A stretch of 64,000 nt of DNA from Gemmatimonadetes bacterium T265 (GCA_019973575.1 BPUI01000005.1:62001-126000); one strand, 5' to 3'. Shown: positions 9,338-17,992, counted from the first letter of the stretch. Notes: generated by a model not told the origin, from the sequence alone. Program-made: numbers and translations.

Positions 9338-11337
9338 GACCGGGCCTCCGCCGGCCGCCGGCCGTCGCTCCCACCCTCGCCCCCCGAGTTCGGCTCGGTG
9401 TTCACCAACTCCTCCGACCGCCGCGCCTCCAGCTCGGCGCGCGTCGGCCAGAACCAGCCGGCGATCGTCGCGAACACCAACGCGGCCGCGATTCCGGTAA
9501 CGGTCCAGTTCTGCGCGACGAGCCCGTAGAACGTCGCGAGCACCGCGAGCGCCAGGAGGAACGGCCAGAGTGAGTCCTCGGGCATCCGCAGCACGGCGCG
9601 CGCGTCGCCGTCGAGCCCCGAGGTGGCGAGCGTCTCGCGCCCCTCGTCGAGCACCGGTCCCTGCTCCAACGCTGAAATCGGGCGCTCGCGGAGCCGGTCC
9701 TCCCAGAGCGGGTACGGGCTCCTGACGGTGGGGAGCACCGCGAAGTTGTACGCCGGCGGCGGCGACGACACGCTCCACTCGAGCGTGGGCGCGTCCCACG
9801 GGTTGTCCCCCGCGGGCGGCCCCACGCGCCGCGAGCGCGCGTAGTCGACGAGGAAGAGCAGCACCCCGACCGCGAACAGGTACGCGCCGACCGTCGTGAC
9901 GAGGTTCGTCGTGTCCCACCCCGTCCCCTCGGGGTACGTGTAGATACGCCGCGGCATCCCGAGGATCCCCGAGATGTGCATCGGGAAGAAGCCGAGGTTG
10001 AAGCCGACGAACATGAGCCCGAACACCCAACGGCCTAACCGTTCGCTCAGCATGCGCCCCGTCATCTTGGGCAGCCAGTAGTAGAGCCCGGCGAACACCG
10101 CGAACACGTTCATCCCGATCAGCACGTAGTGCAGGTGCGCGACGACGAAGTACGTGTCGGTGAGCTGCCAGTCGAACGGGATCGACGCCGTCATCACGCC
10201 GCTCACGCCGCCGAGCACGAAGACCACGATAAAGCCCGCGACGAAGAGGAACGGCACCTTCCAGACCGGCCGGCCGTAAAAGATCGTCGCGATCCACGCG
10301 AACACGCTCACCGCGCTCGGGATCGTGATCACCATGCTGCCGGCCGAGAAGAAGTTCATCGAGAGCTGCGGCAGCCCGGTCGCGAACATGTGGTGCACCC
10401 ACACGCCGAAGCCGAGGATGGCGGTGGTGATCGTGGCGAGCACGAGGTAGGTGTAGCCGGCAATCGGGCGCCGGACGAACGTGGGCAGCAGGTCCGAGAC
10501 GATCCCCGTCGTCGGCAGCACGAGGATGTAGACGAACGGATGCCCGAACATCCAGAACAGGTGCTGCCAGAGCAGCGGGTTCCCCCCCTCGGCCGCGTCG
10601 TAGAAGTGCGTGTGCAGGTTGCGGTCGGCGTAGAGCAGGAGGCAGGCGACCGTGAGCGCCGGCAGCGCGAACACCGCGACGACCGACGTCGTGAGCGTCC
10701 CCCAGAGGATGATCGGGAGCCGGTTGAGGGACATCCCCGGCGCCCGCAGCTTGAAGAACGTCGTGATGAAGTTGACCGACCCGACCGTCTGCGAGACGCC
10801 GATGAAAATGAGGCCGAGCGCGTAGAAGTCGATGTTCAGCCCGGGGGAGTACGTGCGCCCGGTCATCGGCACGTAGCCGAACCACCCGCCGTCGGGCGCC
10901 TGGCCGATGAAGACGCTCGTGTAGAGGAACACGCCGGCGAAGAGGAAGAGCCAGTAGGAGAGCGCGTTGACCTTGGGGTAGGCCATGTCGCGCGCCCCGA
11001 TCATCAGCGGCCAGAGGAAGTTGCTGAACCCGGAGAGCACCGGCGCGGCGTAGAAGAACAGCATCGTCACGCCGTGCATCGTGAACAGCTGGTTGTACTG
11101 CTCGGGCGACAGCGTGTGCATGTTGGGCCGCGCGAGCTGCCAGCGGATGAGCGACGCCTCGAGCCCGGCGACCAGGAAGAAGGCGAACGCCGTCCAGAGG
11201 TAGCGCTTGCCGATCGTCTTGTGGTCGACGGTGGCGAGCACGCCGTAGAGGCCGGGCGCGGTCTCCCACGTCGCGGCGAGCCGGGGCGAGGGGGCCGGCG
11301 CCGGCTGCGGGGCGACGGGGACGGTGGTGGTGGCCAC
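9334..11337 (-). CDS. ctaD: Cytochrome c oxidase subunit I with fused C-terminal membrane extension
   Basis: The catalytic heme-copper subunit that reduces O2 and pumps protons. It shows TMHGVTMLFFYAAP (low-spin heme His), WMFGHPFVYILVLP with the His-Tyr cross-link pair for CuB, WVHHMFATGL with the two further CuB His, and VVAHLHYVLIG with the high-spin and low-spin heme His. At 667 residues it is longer than a bare subunit I (about 530-560): residues after about 590 add two more hydrophobic segments (SLWPFLLALAVLATFYGLVA, GIAAALVFATIAGWFW) like a subunit IV domain, as in other fused forms. The start is GTG 11337, 26 bp after the subunit II stop. Confidence 0.93.
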   Translation of the reverse strand: MATTTVPVAPQPAPAPSPRLAATWETAPGLYGVLATVDHKTIGKRYLWTAFAFFLVAGLEASLIRWQLARPNMHTLSPEQYNQLFTMHGVTMLFFYAAPVLSGFSNFLWPLMIGARDMAYPKVNALSYWLFLFAGVFLYTSVFIGQAPDGGWFGYVPMTGRTYSPGLNIDFYALGLIFIGVSQTVGSVNFITTFFKLRAPGMSLNRLPIILWGTLTTSVVAVFALPALTVACLLLYADRNLHTHFYDAAEGGNPLLWQHLFWMFGHPFVYILVLPTTGIVSDLLPTFVRRPIAGYTYLVLATITTAILGFGVWVHHMFATGLPQLSMNFFSAGSMVITIPSAVSVFAWIATIFYGRPVWKVPFLFVAGFIVVFVLGGVSGVMTASIPFDWQLTDTYFVVAHLHYVLIGMNVFAVFAGLYYWLPKMTGRMLSERLGRWVFGLMFVGFNLGFFPMHISGILGMPRRIYTYPEGTGWDTTNLVTTVGAYLFAVGVLLFLVDYARSRRVGPPAGDNPWDAPTLEWSVSSPPPAYNFAVLPTVRSPYPLWEDRLRERPISALEQGPVLDEGRETLATSGLDGDARAVLRMPEDSLWPFLLALAVLATFYGLVAQNWTVTGIAAALVFATIAGWFWPTRAELEARRSEELVNTEPNSGGEGGSDGRRPAEARS

Positions 11338-11363
11338 GGGCGGGCTTCGCGACTGGGGTGAGA

Positions 11364-12449
11364 CTACCGGAGCGTCTCGAGGTAGGCGAGGAGCGCCTGC
11401 AGGTCGGGGCCGCTCAGCGGGATGGTGGGCATCAGGTTGCCCGGCTTGATCGCCTGCGCGTTCGACACCCAGCCGCCGAGGTTGCCGCGCGTGTTGGGCA
11501 GCACCCCCGCGGCGATCGTGCGGCGGCTGGCGAGGTGCGTGAGGTCGGGCCCGACGCGGCCTAACGCGTTGGTGCCCCGCACCGCGTGGCACGCCGCGCA
11601 CTGCCGCGCGAGGAACACCTGCTGCCCGCGCGCGACCTGCATGCGCACCGCCGCCGGGTCCTGCAGCGCCACGTCGCGCAGCGTCGCCGCCGGCAGCGGC
11701 GCCGGGACCGACGGGTCGGTACCCGGCGGCGTGGGGCGCACGTACCCGGTCGGCACCGAGGTCAGCTGGTCGCTCACCGCCGGACGCTGCTGGTTGGCGA
11801 CCCAGGCCGCGTAGCGCTCCGGCGTCTCCGCGACCACCGAGAAGTACATCTGCGCGTGCTCCAGCCCGCAGTACTCGGCGCACTTGCCGAGGTACGTGCC
11901 CGGGCGGTCGGCCTGGAGCCACATCTCGTTGTTCTGCCCCGGCACCACGTCGGTCTTGCCGGCCAGCTGCGGCACCCAGAACGAATGGATCACGTCGGCC
12001 GAAGCGAGCCGGATGCGCACCGGGCGCCCGACCGGGACGTGCAGCTCGTTGGCGGTGGTGAACCCCTCGCTCGGCGGGGAGCCCCGGTACCGGATCTCCC
12101 ACCACCAGCGGTGGCCCAACACCTCGACCGTGACGGCCGGCGCGGTGGGCGGCGCGGCCACCCGGGCCTGCACCCCCATGCTGTAGGCGAACGAGGCGAC
12201 GAGGATCAGCGAGGGCACGAGAATCCCGCCAATCACGATCCAGCGGATCGCGCCCGGCGCGTTGCCGCGCTGCACGTCGCCGGACTGCCCGTGCCGCGGG
12301 TGGAACATCGCCCAGAGCAACAGCAGGGTGACCACCCCGGTGACCACGGCGCCGACCGTGGTGAGCGTGATCCCGAGCGCGGCGACCGGGTCGCCGGCGG
12401 GCCCGTGCGTGGCGAACATCGACGGCGCGGCGCTCGCGAAGGCGATCAT
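11364..12449 (-). CDS. ctaC: Cytochrome c oxidase subunit II fused to cytochrome c (caa3 type)
   Basis: 361 residues. Two N-terminal membrane segments (about 24-49 and 69-90) precede the cupredoxin domain with the CuA ligands: His155 in ADVIHSFWVPQ, then Cys190, Cys194, His198 and Met201 in KCAEYCGLEHAQM. A C-terminal cytochrome c domain has heme site CAACH at 284-288 and a likely axial Met in NLMPTIPL. This fused architecture defines caa3 oxidases, which accept electrons from small cytochromes c. It lies 10 bp downstream of the preceding cytochrome gene and starts at ATG 12449. The periplasmic domain is the electron entry point of the oxidase. Confidence 0.95.
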   Translation of the reverse strand: MIAFASAAPSMFATHGPAGDPVAALGITLTTVGAVVTGVVTLLLLWAMFHPRHGQSGDVQRGNAPGAIRWIVIGGILVPSLILVASFAYSMGVQARVAAPPTAPAVTVEVLGHRWWWEIRYRGSPPSEGFTTANELHVPVGRPVRIRLASADVIHSFWVPQLAGKTDVVPGQNNEMWLQADRPGTYLGKCAEYCGLEHAQMYFSVVAETPERYAAWVANQQRPAVSDQLTSVPTGYVRPTPPGTDPSVPAPLPAATLRDVALQDPAAVRMQVARGQQVFLARQCAACHAVRGTNALGRVGPDLTHLASRRTIAAGVLPNTRGNLGGWVSNAQAIKPGNLMPTIPLSGPDLQALLAYLETLR

Positions 12450-12459
12450 CGCCCGGCCC

Positions 12460-13242
12460 TCAGGGGAGGTAGACGTTCAGGTTCGGCATCGGCTCGCGCT
12501 GCTGGCGCGTCGGGGTCTGGTTGCCGCTGCTCTGCGCCCCCTGGTGGTGGCTGCCGCCGCCCTGCTGCATCCCGCTGCCGCTCAGCCCCTCGTTGCCGCC
12601 GGCCATGCCGCTGCGGCCCGCGCCGCTGCCGCCCAGGGTGCGGAGGTAGGCGATCACGCGCCAGATGTCGTCCGTGGTGAGCGCGGCGCGCCACGCGGGC
12701 ATCCCCTGCGGGCGCCCGTCCCAGAGCGTCTTGAAGAGGTCGGCGTCGTCGCCGCCGAAGCGCCAGTAGTTGTCGGCGAGGTTGGGCCCCATCCCACCGC
12801 CGCCGTCGAACCCGTGGCAGTAGACGCAGTTCATGTGAATGAAGAGGTACTTGCCGCGCGCGATGGCCGCGGGGTCGTCGGTATACGGGTTGCGCACCTC
12901 GGCGCGCGCCGCCCGCTCGGCGATTCCGCCGGCGAGCGGCCCCTGGGTGACCGCCTGCACCCCCGCGGGGAGCACGCTGCCGCCGACGCCGGTGGCGACC
13001 ACGGCGGGGAACCCGGTGGTGATCGCCCCGCTCCCGGTCGCCTGGTCGGCCTGGTAGGCGGCGTCGGGGAGGGTGGCCGTGGCCGCGCCCCCGGTGGCCG
13101 CGCCGCGCGCCGAAAGCTCGTCGCCCGCGCCGTCGGGCTCACCCTCGTTGTGGCAGGCCGCGGTCCCCACGGCGACGAGCACGCCGGCCAGCAGGGGGAG
13201 GGCGAGCGCAGCGGCGCCGTGTGCCCGGAGTGCGCGAGTCAT
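12460..13242 (-). CDS. Monoheme cytochrome c, probable electron acceptor of the XoxF dehydrogenase
   Basis: 260 residues. The heme site is CVYCH near residue 140 in a segment IARGKYLFIHMNCVYCHGFDGGGGMGPNL; the candidate axial Met is in PQGMPAW. The N-terminal hydrophobic stretch ends in GTAAC, a weak lipobox, and is followed by a long Ala/Gly/Thr-rich linker; the C-terminus is a Gly/Gln/Ser-rich tail of about 50 residues. Its position directly after xoxF and xoxJ is that of xoxG, whose product takes electrons from lanthanide methanol dehydrogenase. The sequence is too far from the model XoxG for me to assign the symbol. The ATG overlaps the xoxJ stop as ATGA. Confidence 0.8.
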   Translation of the reverse strand: MTRALRAHGAAALALPLLAGVLVAVGTAACHNEGEPDGAGDELSARGAATGGAATATLPDAAYQADQATGSGAITTGFPAVVATGVGGSVLPAGVQAVTQGPLAGGIAERAARAEVRNPYTDDPAAIARGKYLFIHMNCVYCHGFDGGGGMGPNLADNYWRFGGDDADLFKTLWDGRPQGMPAWRAALTTDDIWRVIAYLRTLGGSGAGRSGMAGGNEGLSGSGMQQGGGSHHQGAQSSGNQTPTRQQREPMPNLNVYLP

Positions 13243-14168
13243 TGGGTGCCAGCTCCGCTCGACGGGGTGGGGATCGGTGGGGAGGTCAGGGCCAGGCGCG
13301 GGACGGCGTACGCGTCGAGGATGCGCCCGATCGCCCCCGCGCGGCGGTCGAGCACCCGCTGCACGGCGGCGAGCAGGGCGGTGTCGCCCCGCCGCACGCC
13401 CGCAGCGACGGCGAACTCGAGCGGCTGCCCCGGCGCGCCGCTCCCGGGCGGAAGCGGCACGACGCGGAGCGCGACCGGCGAGCGCCGGGCAAGCGGGCCG
13501 GCGAGCGGGCCCCAGGCAATCGCGACGTCGACGTCGCCGCGGGCGACCGCGCGGATGAGTGCGGCCGGCGGGTCCGGGTCGGTGTAGTCGCCGAAAATGC
13601 TGTAGGAGACGACGTGCACCGGCACGTGCCGCGCGTTGAGCGCGACGACGGGCGGCGGCACGGCCTTGCCGCCCAGGTAGTGCACGCCCACCCGCAGCCG
13701 CGCGAGGCGCGGGTCGTCGAGCGCGCGCAGTCCGGGGTAGCGCTCCGCGCGCGTGACGAGGGCGTAGGTCGAGCGGTAGTACGGGCGCGTGTTGAGCGTG
13801 AAGCCGTACCCCGCGGGCACGCCGACCACGAGGTCGCAGCGCCCCGCGGAGACGGTGTTGCGCGCGAAGCCGCGCCGCTCGGGCCACCAGTAGTACGCCA
13901 GGCGCCGTCCCAGCCCGCGCGCCAGCTCGGCCGCGATGCGGTTCTCGAACCCCGCCCCGCGCCGGTCGGAGAAGGGGAGGTTGTTGGGGTCGGCGCAGAC
14001 GCGGAGCACCCCGGGGCCGGCCGCGGGCCCCGGCGGCGAGACCGGGGGCTGCGCGGCCGGGCGCTGGGCCGCGGCGACCCCGCCTAACGCCCAGGCCGCG
14101 GCGGCGAGCGCGCGGGCGACCCCGTTCGCGTTCGGCACGCGGCCCGTGCCGTCAGAGCGAGAAGACAT
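13239..14168 (-). CDS. xoxJ: XoxJ/MoxJ-like periplasmic binding protein
   Basis: 309 residues with an N-terminal signal region (ALAAAAWALGGVAAAQ) and a class of periplasmic binding fold. The start of the mature part, GVLRVCADPNNLPFS, and WWPERRGFARNTVSAGRCDLVVGVPAGY are typical of the quinoprotein-dehydrogenase-associated substrate-binding family. In XoxF systems the J protein is encoded next to the dehydrogenase and has been proposed to help assemble or activate it. It overlaps the xoxF end by 17 bp from ATG 14168; a GTG about 30 bp further in would remove the overlap. Gene order xoxF-xoxJ-cytochrome c mirrors the classic xoxFJG order apart from the J/G swap. Confidence 0.85.
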   Translation of the reverse strand: MSSRSDGTGRVPNANGVARALAAAAWALGGVAAAQRPAAQPPVSPPGPAAGPGVLRVCADPNNLPFSDRRGAGFENRIAAELARGLGRRLAYYWWPERRGFARNTVSAGRCDLVVGVPAGYGFTLNTRPYYRSTYALVTRAERYPGLRALDDPRLARLRVGVHYLGGKAVPPPVVALNARHVPVHVVSYSIFGDYTDPDPPAALIRAVARGDVDVAIAWGPLAGPLARRSPVALRVVPLPPGSGAPGQPLEFAVAAGVRRGDTALLAAVQRVLDRRAGAIGRILDAYAVPRLALTSPPIPTPSSGAGTQ

Positions 14169-15999
14169 ACAGCGTCCCGCCCCCGGCCGGGAAGCTCTCG
14201 ACGCTCCCCTTCGAGACGCGCGCCGCGCCGCCGACGCCGGTGAGCACGGCGACGTACTGCTTGCCGTCGGGGCCGCGGTAGGTCATCGGCGGGCCGCTCA
14301 CCCCCGAGCCCAGCTTCTGCTGCCAGAGGGGCTTGCCCGTGCGCGCGTCGACCGCCTTGAAGTACCCGTCCGTGGTACCGTAGAACACCACGTCGCCGGC
14401 CGTGACGAGCGCGCCGCTCCAGATCAGCGTGTGCTCCTTGAGCTGCCAGACGCGCCGCCCCGCGACCGGGTCCCAGGCGATGAACTCGCCCCAGTTGCCG
14501 TCGGCCCCGGGGTGCTCGGTGACGTGCGCGCCCCAGTAGGGCGTGCCGGCGATGAAGCTCGACTCGACGCCCTCGTAGTCCATGCACCCGGTGTTCACGG
14601 GCACGTACATGAGCCCCGTGCGCGGCGAGAACGCCGTCGGGTTCTGGTTCTTGCCGCCGATGTCGGACGGGCAGATGTTGGTGACGTTGACGCCCTGGTG
14701 CGTGTGCTTGGCCTCGACCGCGCGCGGCAGCCCGGTCGCGAGGTCGAAGCCGTCGGCCCAGTTGTAGGGCCCGAACATGTTGGCGACGAGCACCTCGCCG
14801 GTGGCGCGGTCGATCGTGTAGCCGAAGCCGTTGCGGTCGAAGTGCGTCATCACCTTGCGGGGCGTGCTCCCCGGTCCGTGCATCGGTAGGTCGATGAGCA
14901 CGTCCTCGTTCACCGCGTCGTAGTCGTGGTCGTCGTGCGGCCCCGTCTGCAGCGCCCACTTGGCCGCGCCAGTGTCGGGGTCGCGCGCGAAGATCGTCGC
15001 CGTCCACTTGTTGTCGCCCGGGCGCTGCTCCTGGTTCCAGGGGCTCGGGTTGCTCGTGCCGTAGTAGATGAGGTTGAGCTCGGGGTCGTACGAGATCCAC
15101 CCCCACGACGCGCCCGCGCCGTGGCGCCAGGCGTCGGCGGGCCACGACTTCACGCCGAGGTCGGTGCCGCGGTCGCGGGCGTAGAACGGCTTGAAGTCGG
15201 GGCCGATGAGCACGTCCTTGTCCGGCCCGGTGGCGTAGGCGCGCCAGGCGAGCTTGCCCGTGTGCACGTCGAGCGCGGCGAGGAAGCCGCGCACCCCCAT
15301 CTCCCCCCCCGAGTTGCCGACGAGGACCTTGTCCTTGACGACCAGGGGGGCCATGGTCATCGTCTGCCCGCTCGTGGGGTCGCCGAGCTTGGTCTGCCAC
15401 ACCGGCTGGCCGGTGGCGGTGTCGAGCGCGATGGTGCGGTTGTCGAGCAGGTTGTAGATGAGCTTCCCGTCGGCGAAGGCCCAGCCGCGGTTGACCACGT
15501 CGCAGCACGCCACGCCCACCGCCCACGGATCGGTGTTGGGCTGGTACTTCCACTTGATCGCGCCCTGCTTGGTGAGGTCGAGGGCGTAGGCGATGTCGGG
15601 GTAGGGCGTGACGAGGTACATCGTCTTGCCGACGACGAGGGGCGCGCCCTCGTGGCCGTAGAGCACCCCCGTCGAGAAGCTCCACGCCGTCTTGAGGTTG
15701 GCGACGTTGGCGGTGGTGATCTCGCTGAGGTCGCTGAAGCGCGTGAGCGCGAGGTCCTTGCCCTGGGTCACCCACTCGCCGGCGCCGCCCACGGCGACCC
15801 CCGCGGGGGGCGCGCCGCGCGCGTTCGGCGCGGGCGCCGTGCCATTCGCCTGCGGGGTAAGCGCCGTGTCGCGCGGGCCGGCGCAGGCCGCGAGCGCGGC
15901 GGCGAGCGCGGCGGCGCCAAGGGCCGCGCCGAGCGCCGCGCGGCGCGTGCCGGACGAGAGCCCGCGCGCGGCGCGCGGGGCGGGGGCGGAACGGGTCAC
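14152..15999 (-). CDS. xoxF: PQQ-dependent methanol/alcohol dehydrogenase, XoxF-type (lanthanide)
   Basis: Eight-bladed PQQ dehydrogenase that oxidises methanol or short alcohols in the periplasm and hands electrons to cytochrome c. Visible features: vicinal disulfide Cys165-Cys166 over PQQ, Glu233 (GGEMGVRG), Asn317 (YYGTSNPSPWN) and the Asp359-Tyr360-Asp361 motif in HDDHDYDAVN. The second Asp of this DYD motif is the known marker for rare-earth binding; calcium enzymes (MxaF) have Ala there. Length 615 fits. The N-terminus has a basic segment with twin Arg and then a hydrophobic run ending LAAC (Cys39), so the enzyme may be a lipoprotein, unusual for XoxF. GTG 15999 overlaps the preceding stop. 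Substrate may be methanol or ethanol; the sequence does not decide. Confidence 0.95.
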   Translation of the reverse strand: MTRSAPAPRAARGLSSGTRRAALGAALGAAALAAALAACAGPRDTALTPQANGTAPAPNARGAPPAGVAVGGAGEWVTQGKDLALTRFSDLSEITTANVANLKTAWSFSTGVLYGHEGAPLVVGKTMYLVTPYPDIAYALDLTKQGAIKWKYQPNTDPWAVGVACCDVVNRGWAFADGKLIYNLLDNRTIALDTATGQPVWQTKLGDPTSGQTMTMAPLVVKDKVLVGNSGGEMGVRGFLAALDVHTGKLAWRAYATGPDKDVLIGPDFKPFYARDRGTDLGVKSWPADAWRHGAGASWGWISYDPELNLIYYGTSNPSPWNQEQRPGDNKWTATIFARDPDTGAAKWALQTGPHDDHDYDAVNEDVLIDLPMHGPGSTPRKVMTHFDRNGFGYTIDRATGEVLVANMFGPYNWADGFDLATGLPRAVEAKHTHQGVNVTNICPSDIGGKNQNPTAFSPRTGLMYVPVNTGCMDYEGVESSFIAGTPYWGAHVTEHPGADGNWGEFIAWDPVAGRRVWQLKEHTLIWSGALVTAGDVVFYGTTDGYFKAVDARTGKPLWQQKLGSGVSGPPMTYRGPDGKQYVAVLTGVGGAARVSKGSVESFPAGGGTLYVFSL

Positions 16000-16991
16000 G
16001 GGCGGCGGGCGGGCGGAAGGGGGACGATGGTCACGGTGTTCTCTTGCATCGACGTCACGGCGAGGCGGTTGCGGCGCGTGTCGACGGCGACGCCGGCGGG
16101 CGAGGTGAGGCCGGTGAGCACCGGGAGCAGCGGCTCGCCGACGCGCCAGCGATAGACGGCCTTCGCGTCCCAGCTCGACACGAGCCAGCCGCCGCCGGGG
16201 GCGGGGCGCAGCCCGTCGACGCGGCCGCCGGGGAGGCGGGTAATGATGATCTTGCTACTATCGACCGGCCCGACGCGCTCGAGCACGCTGTCGCCGAAGG
16301 TGGTGACGAGGGCGCCGCCGCCCGGCCAGGGCGAGATGCCGTCGGGGCGCATGAGGTGCAGCCCGCGCGCGACCGTCACGACCCGCCCGCCGGGGCGGCC
16401 GGGGGTGACGTGGTAGACCGCATCCAGGTCGCGCGTGGTGTCGACCCGCAGACTGTCGTGGACGACGTGGCGGTCGGGGCCGACGTCGGTCACCCAGAGG
16501 GAGCCGTCGTCGGCGTAGGCGAGGTCGTTGAGCCGCAAGCCCGGGACCGCGACGGCGCCGAGCGGCCGACCCGTCCGGCGGTCGAAGAAGCGCACCGCAC
16601 CGAGGTCGGCGACGGCGAGCGTGTCGCCGCGGATCGCGATCCCCATCGGCCCGTCGAGCGTCGCCCCGCCGCGCCCGCCCGCGATCCACCGAAGCGCGCG
16701 CACGCGCCCGTCGGGCCCAACGCGGCTGACGTAGCCGTTGCCGTCGCGCGCCGTGGGTTGGCCGTTGACGTTGGCGACGTAGTAGCAATCGGCGACCGAG
16801 TCGTAGGCGAGGTTCTCGGGGCCGCGGAAGCCGGCGCCGCGCACGACGACGGTGTCGGACGCCCGCGCCGGCGCGTGCGCGCCGGGCCGGATCGGGGCCG
16901 GGCGCGCCGTCACGCTGCCGGCGAGCGCGAGCGCGGGGAGCGCCACCCACGCGGCCGCGCGGCGGGAGTGAAAACCGGGGCGGGAGGTCAT
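15996..16991 (-). CDS. SMP-30/NHL-type beta-propeller protein, secreted
   Basis: 331 residues with a signal peptide (AAAWVALPALALAGSVTARP) and repeated propeller motifs such as GPENLAYDSVADCYYVANVNG, GPMGIAIRGDTLAVADLG, LNDLAYADDGSLWVTDVG, and SPAGVAVDTRRNRLAVTS. This resembles SMP-30/gluconolactonase or NHL-repeat folds that bind small molecules or act as lactonases. The substrate is not deducible. The ATG overlaps the upstream stop (ATGA) and its stop overlaps the xoxF GTG, so it is translationally coupled to the dehydrogenase. It may hydrolyse a lactone product or serve a scaffolding role in the periplasm. Confidence 0.75.
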   Translation of the reverse strand: MTSRPGFHSRRAAAWVALPALALAGSVTARPAPIRPGAHAPARASDTVVVRGAGFRGPENLAYDSVADCYYVANVNGQPTARDGNGYVSRVGPDGRVRALRWIAGGRGGATLDGPMGIAIRGDTLAVADLGAVRFFDRRTGRPLGAVAVPGLRLNDLAYADDGSLWVTDVGPDRHVVHDSLRVDTTRDLDAVYHVTPGRPGGRVVTVARGLHLMRPDGISPWPGGGALVTTFGDSVLERVGPVDSSKIIITRLPGGRVDGLRPAPGGGWLVSSWDAKAVYRWRVGEPLLPVLTGLTSPAGVAVDTRRNRLAVTSMQENTVTIVPLPPARRP

Positions 16992-17713
16992 GGGGCCGCC
17001 GTGAGGGGGAGCGAGAGCCCCGCGAGCAGCGTCAGCGGGTGTGCCGCGTCGACGTAGCGCCGCTCCCCGCGCGGCACCTCGTCGCCCGCGTGCGGCAGCC
17101 CGGTGAGCACGCGGTCGAGCACCAGCGTCACCGCCGCGCCGTGCGCCCACGTCGCGCGCGGCAGGGCGGCGAATGGGTACGCGTCGGCGACGAGCTCGGC
17201 GTCGACCTTGTGCGTGTAGGAGCTGCGGTCGTTCGGCCGCTGCGCCGGGCCGTAGAGGTCGCCGGCGTAGAGGTTGAGGTCGGCCCACCCACCCGCATCG
17301 CGCCGCCGCACGAGCGCGCCGGTGGCGAGCAGCGACACGGTGGGCGAGTTGGCGCGGTCGTAGGTCGACCCGACCTCGCTCGCCGAGTAGCGCGTGAACG
17401 GGTTGCCCTGCTCGGTCGCGTAGGGCGTCCACTGCACGCTGCCGAGCAGGCCCAACCGCGGCAGCGCCGTCTGCAGGGTGCCGACGAGCGTGACCTGGAA
17501 GTTGCTCGTCGCCGCCAGGCGGTGGACGCTCCCGTCGCTCAGGCGCTGGACGCGCGGCGCCCCCGCAAGCGGCGACCGGTTGAGTGCGGGAAAGAGGACG
17601 AGCGCGGGCGAGCACAGCAGCTGACAGGACGGCGCGCCCGGCGCCTGCGCGGCGGCCGGTGGCGCGACCGGGACACCGCACGCCGCCGAGGCACACGCGA
17701 TCCGGACGACCAT
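16988..17713 (-). CDS. Secreted or outer-membrane-like protein, first gene of the dehydrogenase operon
   Basis: About 241 residues from ATG 17713, which gives a compact signal peptide (MVVRIACASAACGVPVAPPAAAQA); ATG 17761 is an alternative that adds a charged extension. Mature part has alternating hydrophobic strands with aromatic residues (NFQVTLVGTLQTALPRLGLLGSVQWTPY, DLNLYAGDLYG, AAVTLVLDRVLTGL), like a small outer-membrane barrel or lipid-binding barrel. I do not recognise a named family. It is the first gene of a run of about twelve genes ending at the Ca2+/H+ antiporter. A role in bringing alcohol, PQQ or a lanthanide across the outer membrane is conceivable but unproven. Confidence 0.6.
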   Translation of the reverse strand: MVVRIACASAACGVPVAPPAAAQAPGAPSCQLLCSPALVLFPALNRSPLAGAPRVQRLSDGSVHRLAATSNFQVTLVGTLQTALPRLGLLGSVQWTPYATEQGNPFTRYSASEVGSTYDRANSPTVSLLATGALVRRRDAGGWADLNLYAGDLYGPAQRPNDRSSYTHKVDAELVADAYPFAALPRATWAHGAAVTLVLDRVLTGLPHAGDEVPRGERRYVDAAHPLTLLAGLSLPLTAAP

Positions 17714-17834
17714 CCCCGCCCACCGTGTTCGGTCCCGGTCGTGTCGGTCTCGTTCGCGCATCGGCCCTCGCGCACGCCCCCCGGGACCGCCGTGGCGGCA
17801 CCGAGAACGGTCCTGGCCCTGTTTATGGATCACA

Positions 17835-17890
17835 ACGTGCAGAATGCACGTGCGATCGCGCTGTAGGTTTGGGCCCAAGCATTGTATGCC
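17835..17890 (-). promoter_or_regulatory. Candidate promoter/operator region of the dehydrogenase operon
   Basis: On the minus strand TACAAT (17886-17881) is a good -10 box, with a weak -35 (TGGTCC) 17 bp upstream. Just downstream are two perfect palindromes: TTGGGCCCAA (17869-17878) and ACGTGCA-GAA-TGCACGT (17835-17851). They fall between the putative start site and the first gene, where a repressor could act. The divergent DUF4396 gene starts at 17993. No regulator gene is adjacent, so the binder is unknown. Confidence 0.4.
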
Positions 17891-17992
17891 ATTACCGCCC
17901 GCGGACCAGTCCCTCGCGTCCTCCCGGCGGTCCGCGCCTGCGTCTTAGCGCCGACCTAACGCGACGGGCTTCGTGCCCCGACCTCGACCCTA

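Noticed and set aside
8729-11269. A very long open frame on the minus strand across COX I and COX III
   Set aside because: Only its last ~200 codons match a protein (COX III). The rest is an out-of-frame shadow of the COX I gene and is rich in Arg, Ala and Gly.
14591-14598. GTGTTCAC core of the palindrome in xoxF, and similar cores at 9398 and 3410
   Set aside because: The flanking AAGTG/CACTT bases are absent. An 8-bp core is expected by chance in 64 kb.
15996-17801. A 601-codon frame over the propeller and the gene before it
   Set aside because: The first half is a shadow of the gene at 16988-17713. A signal peptide begins at ATG 16991, which fits the ATGA overlap.
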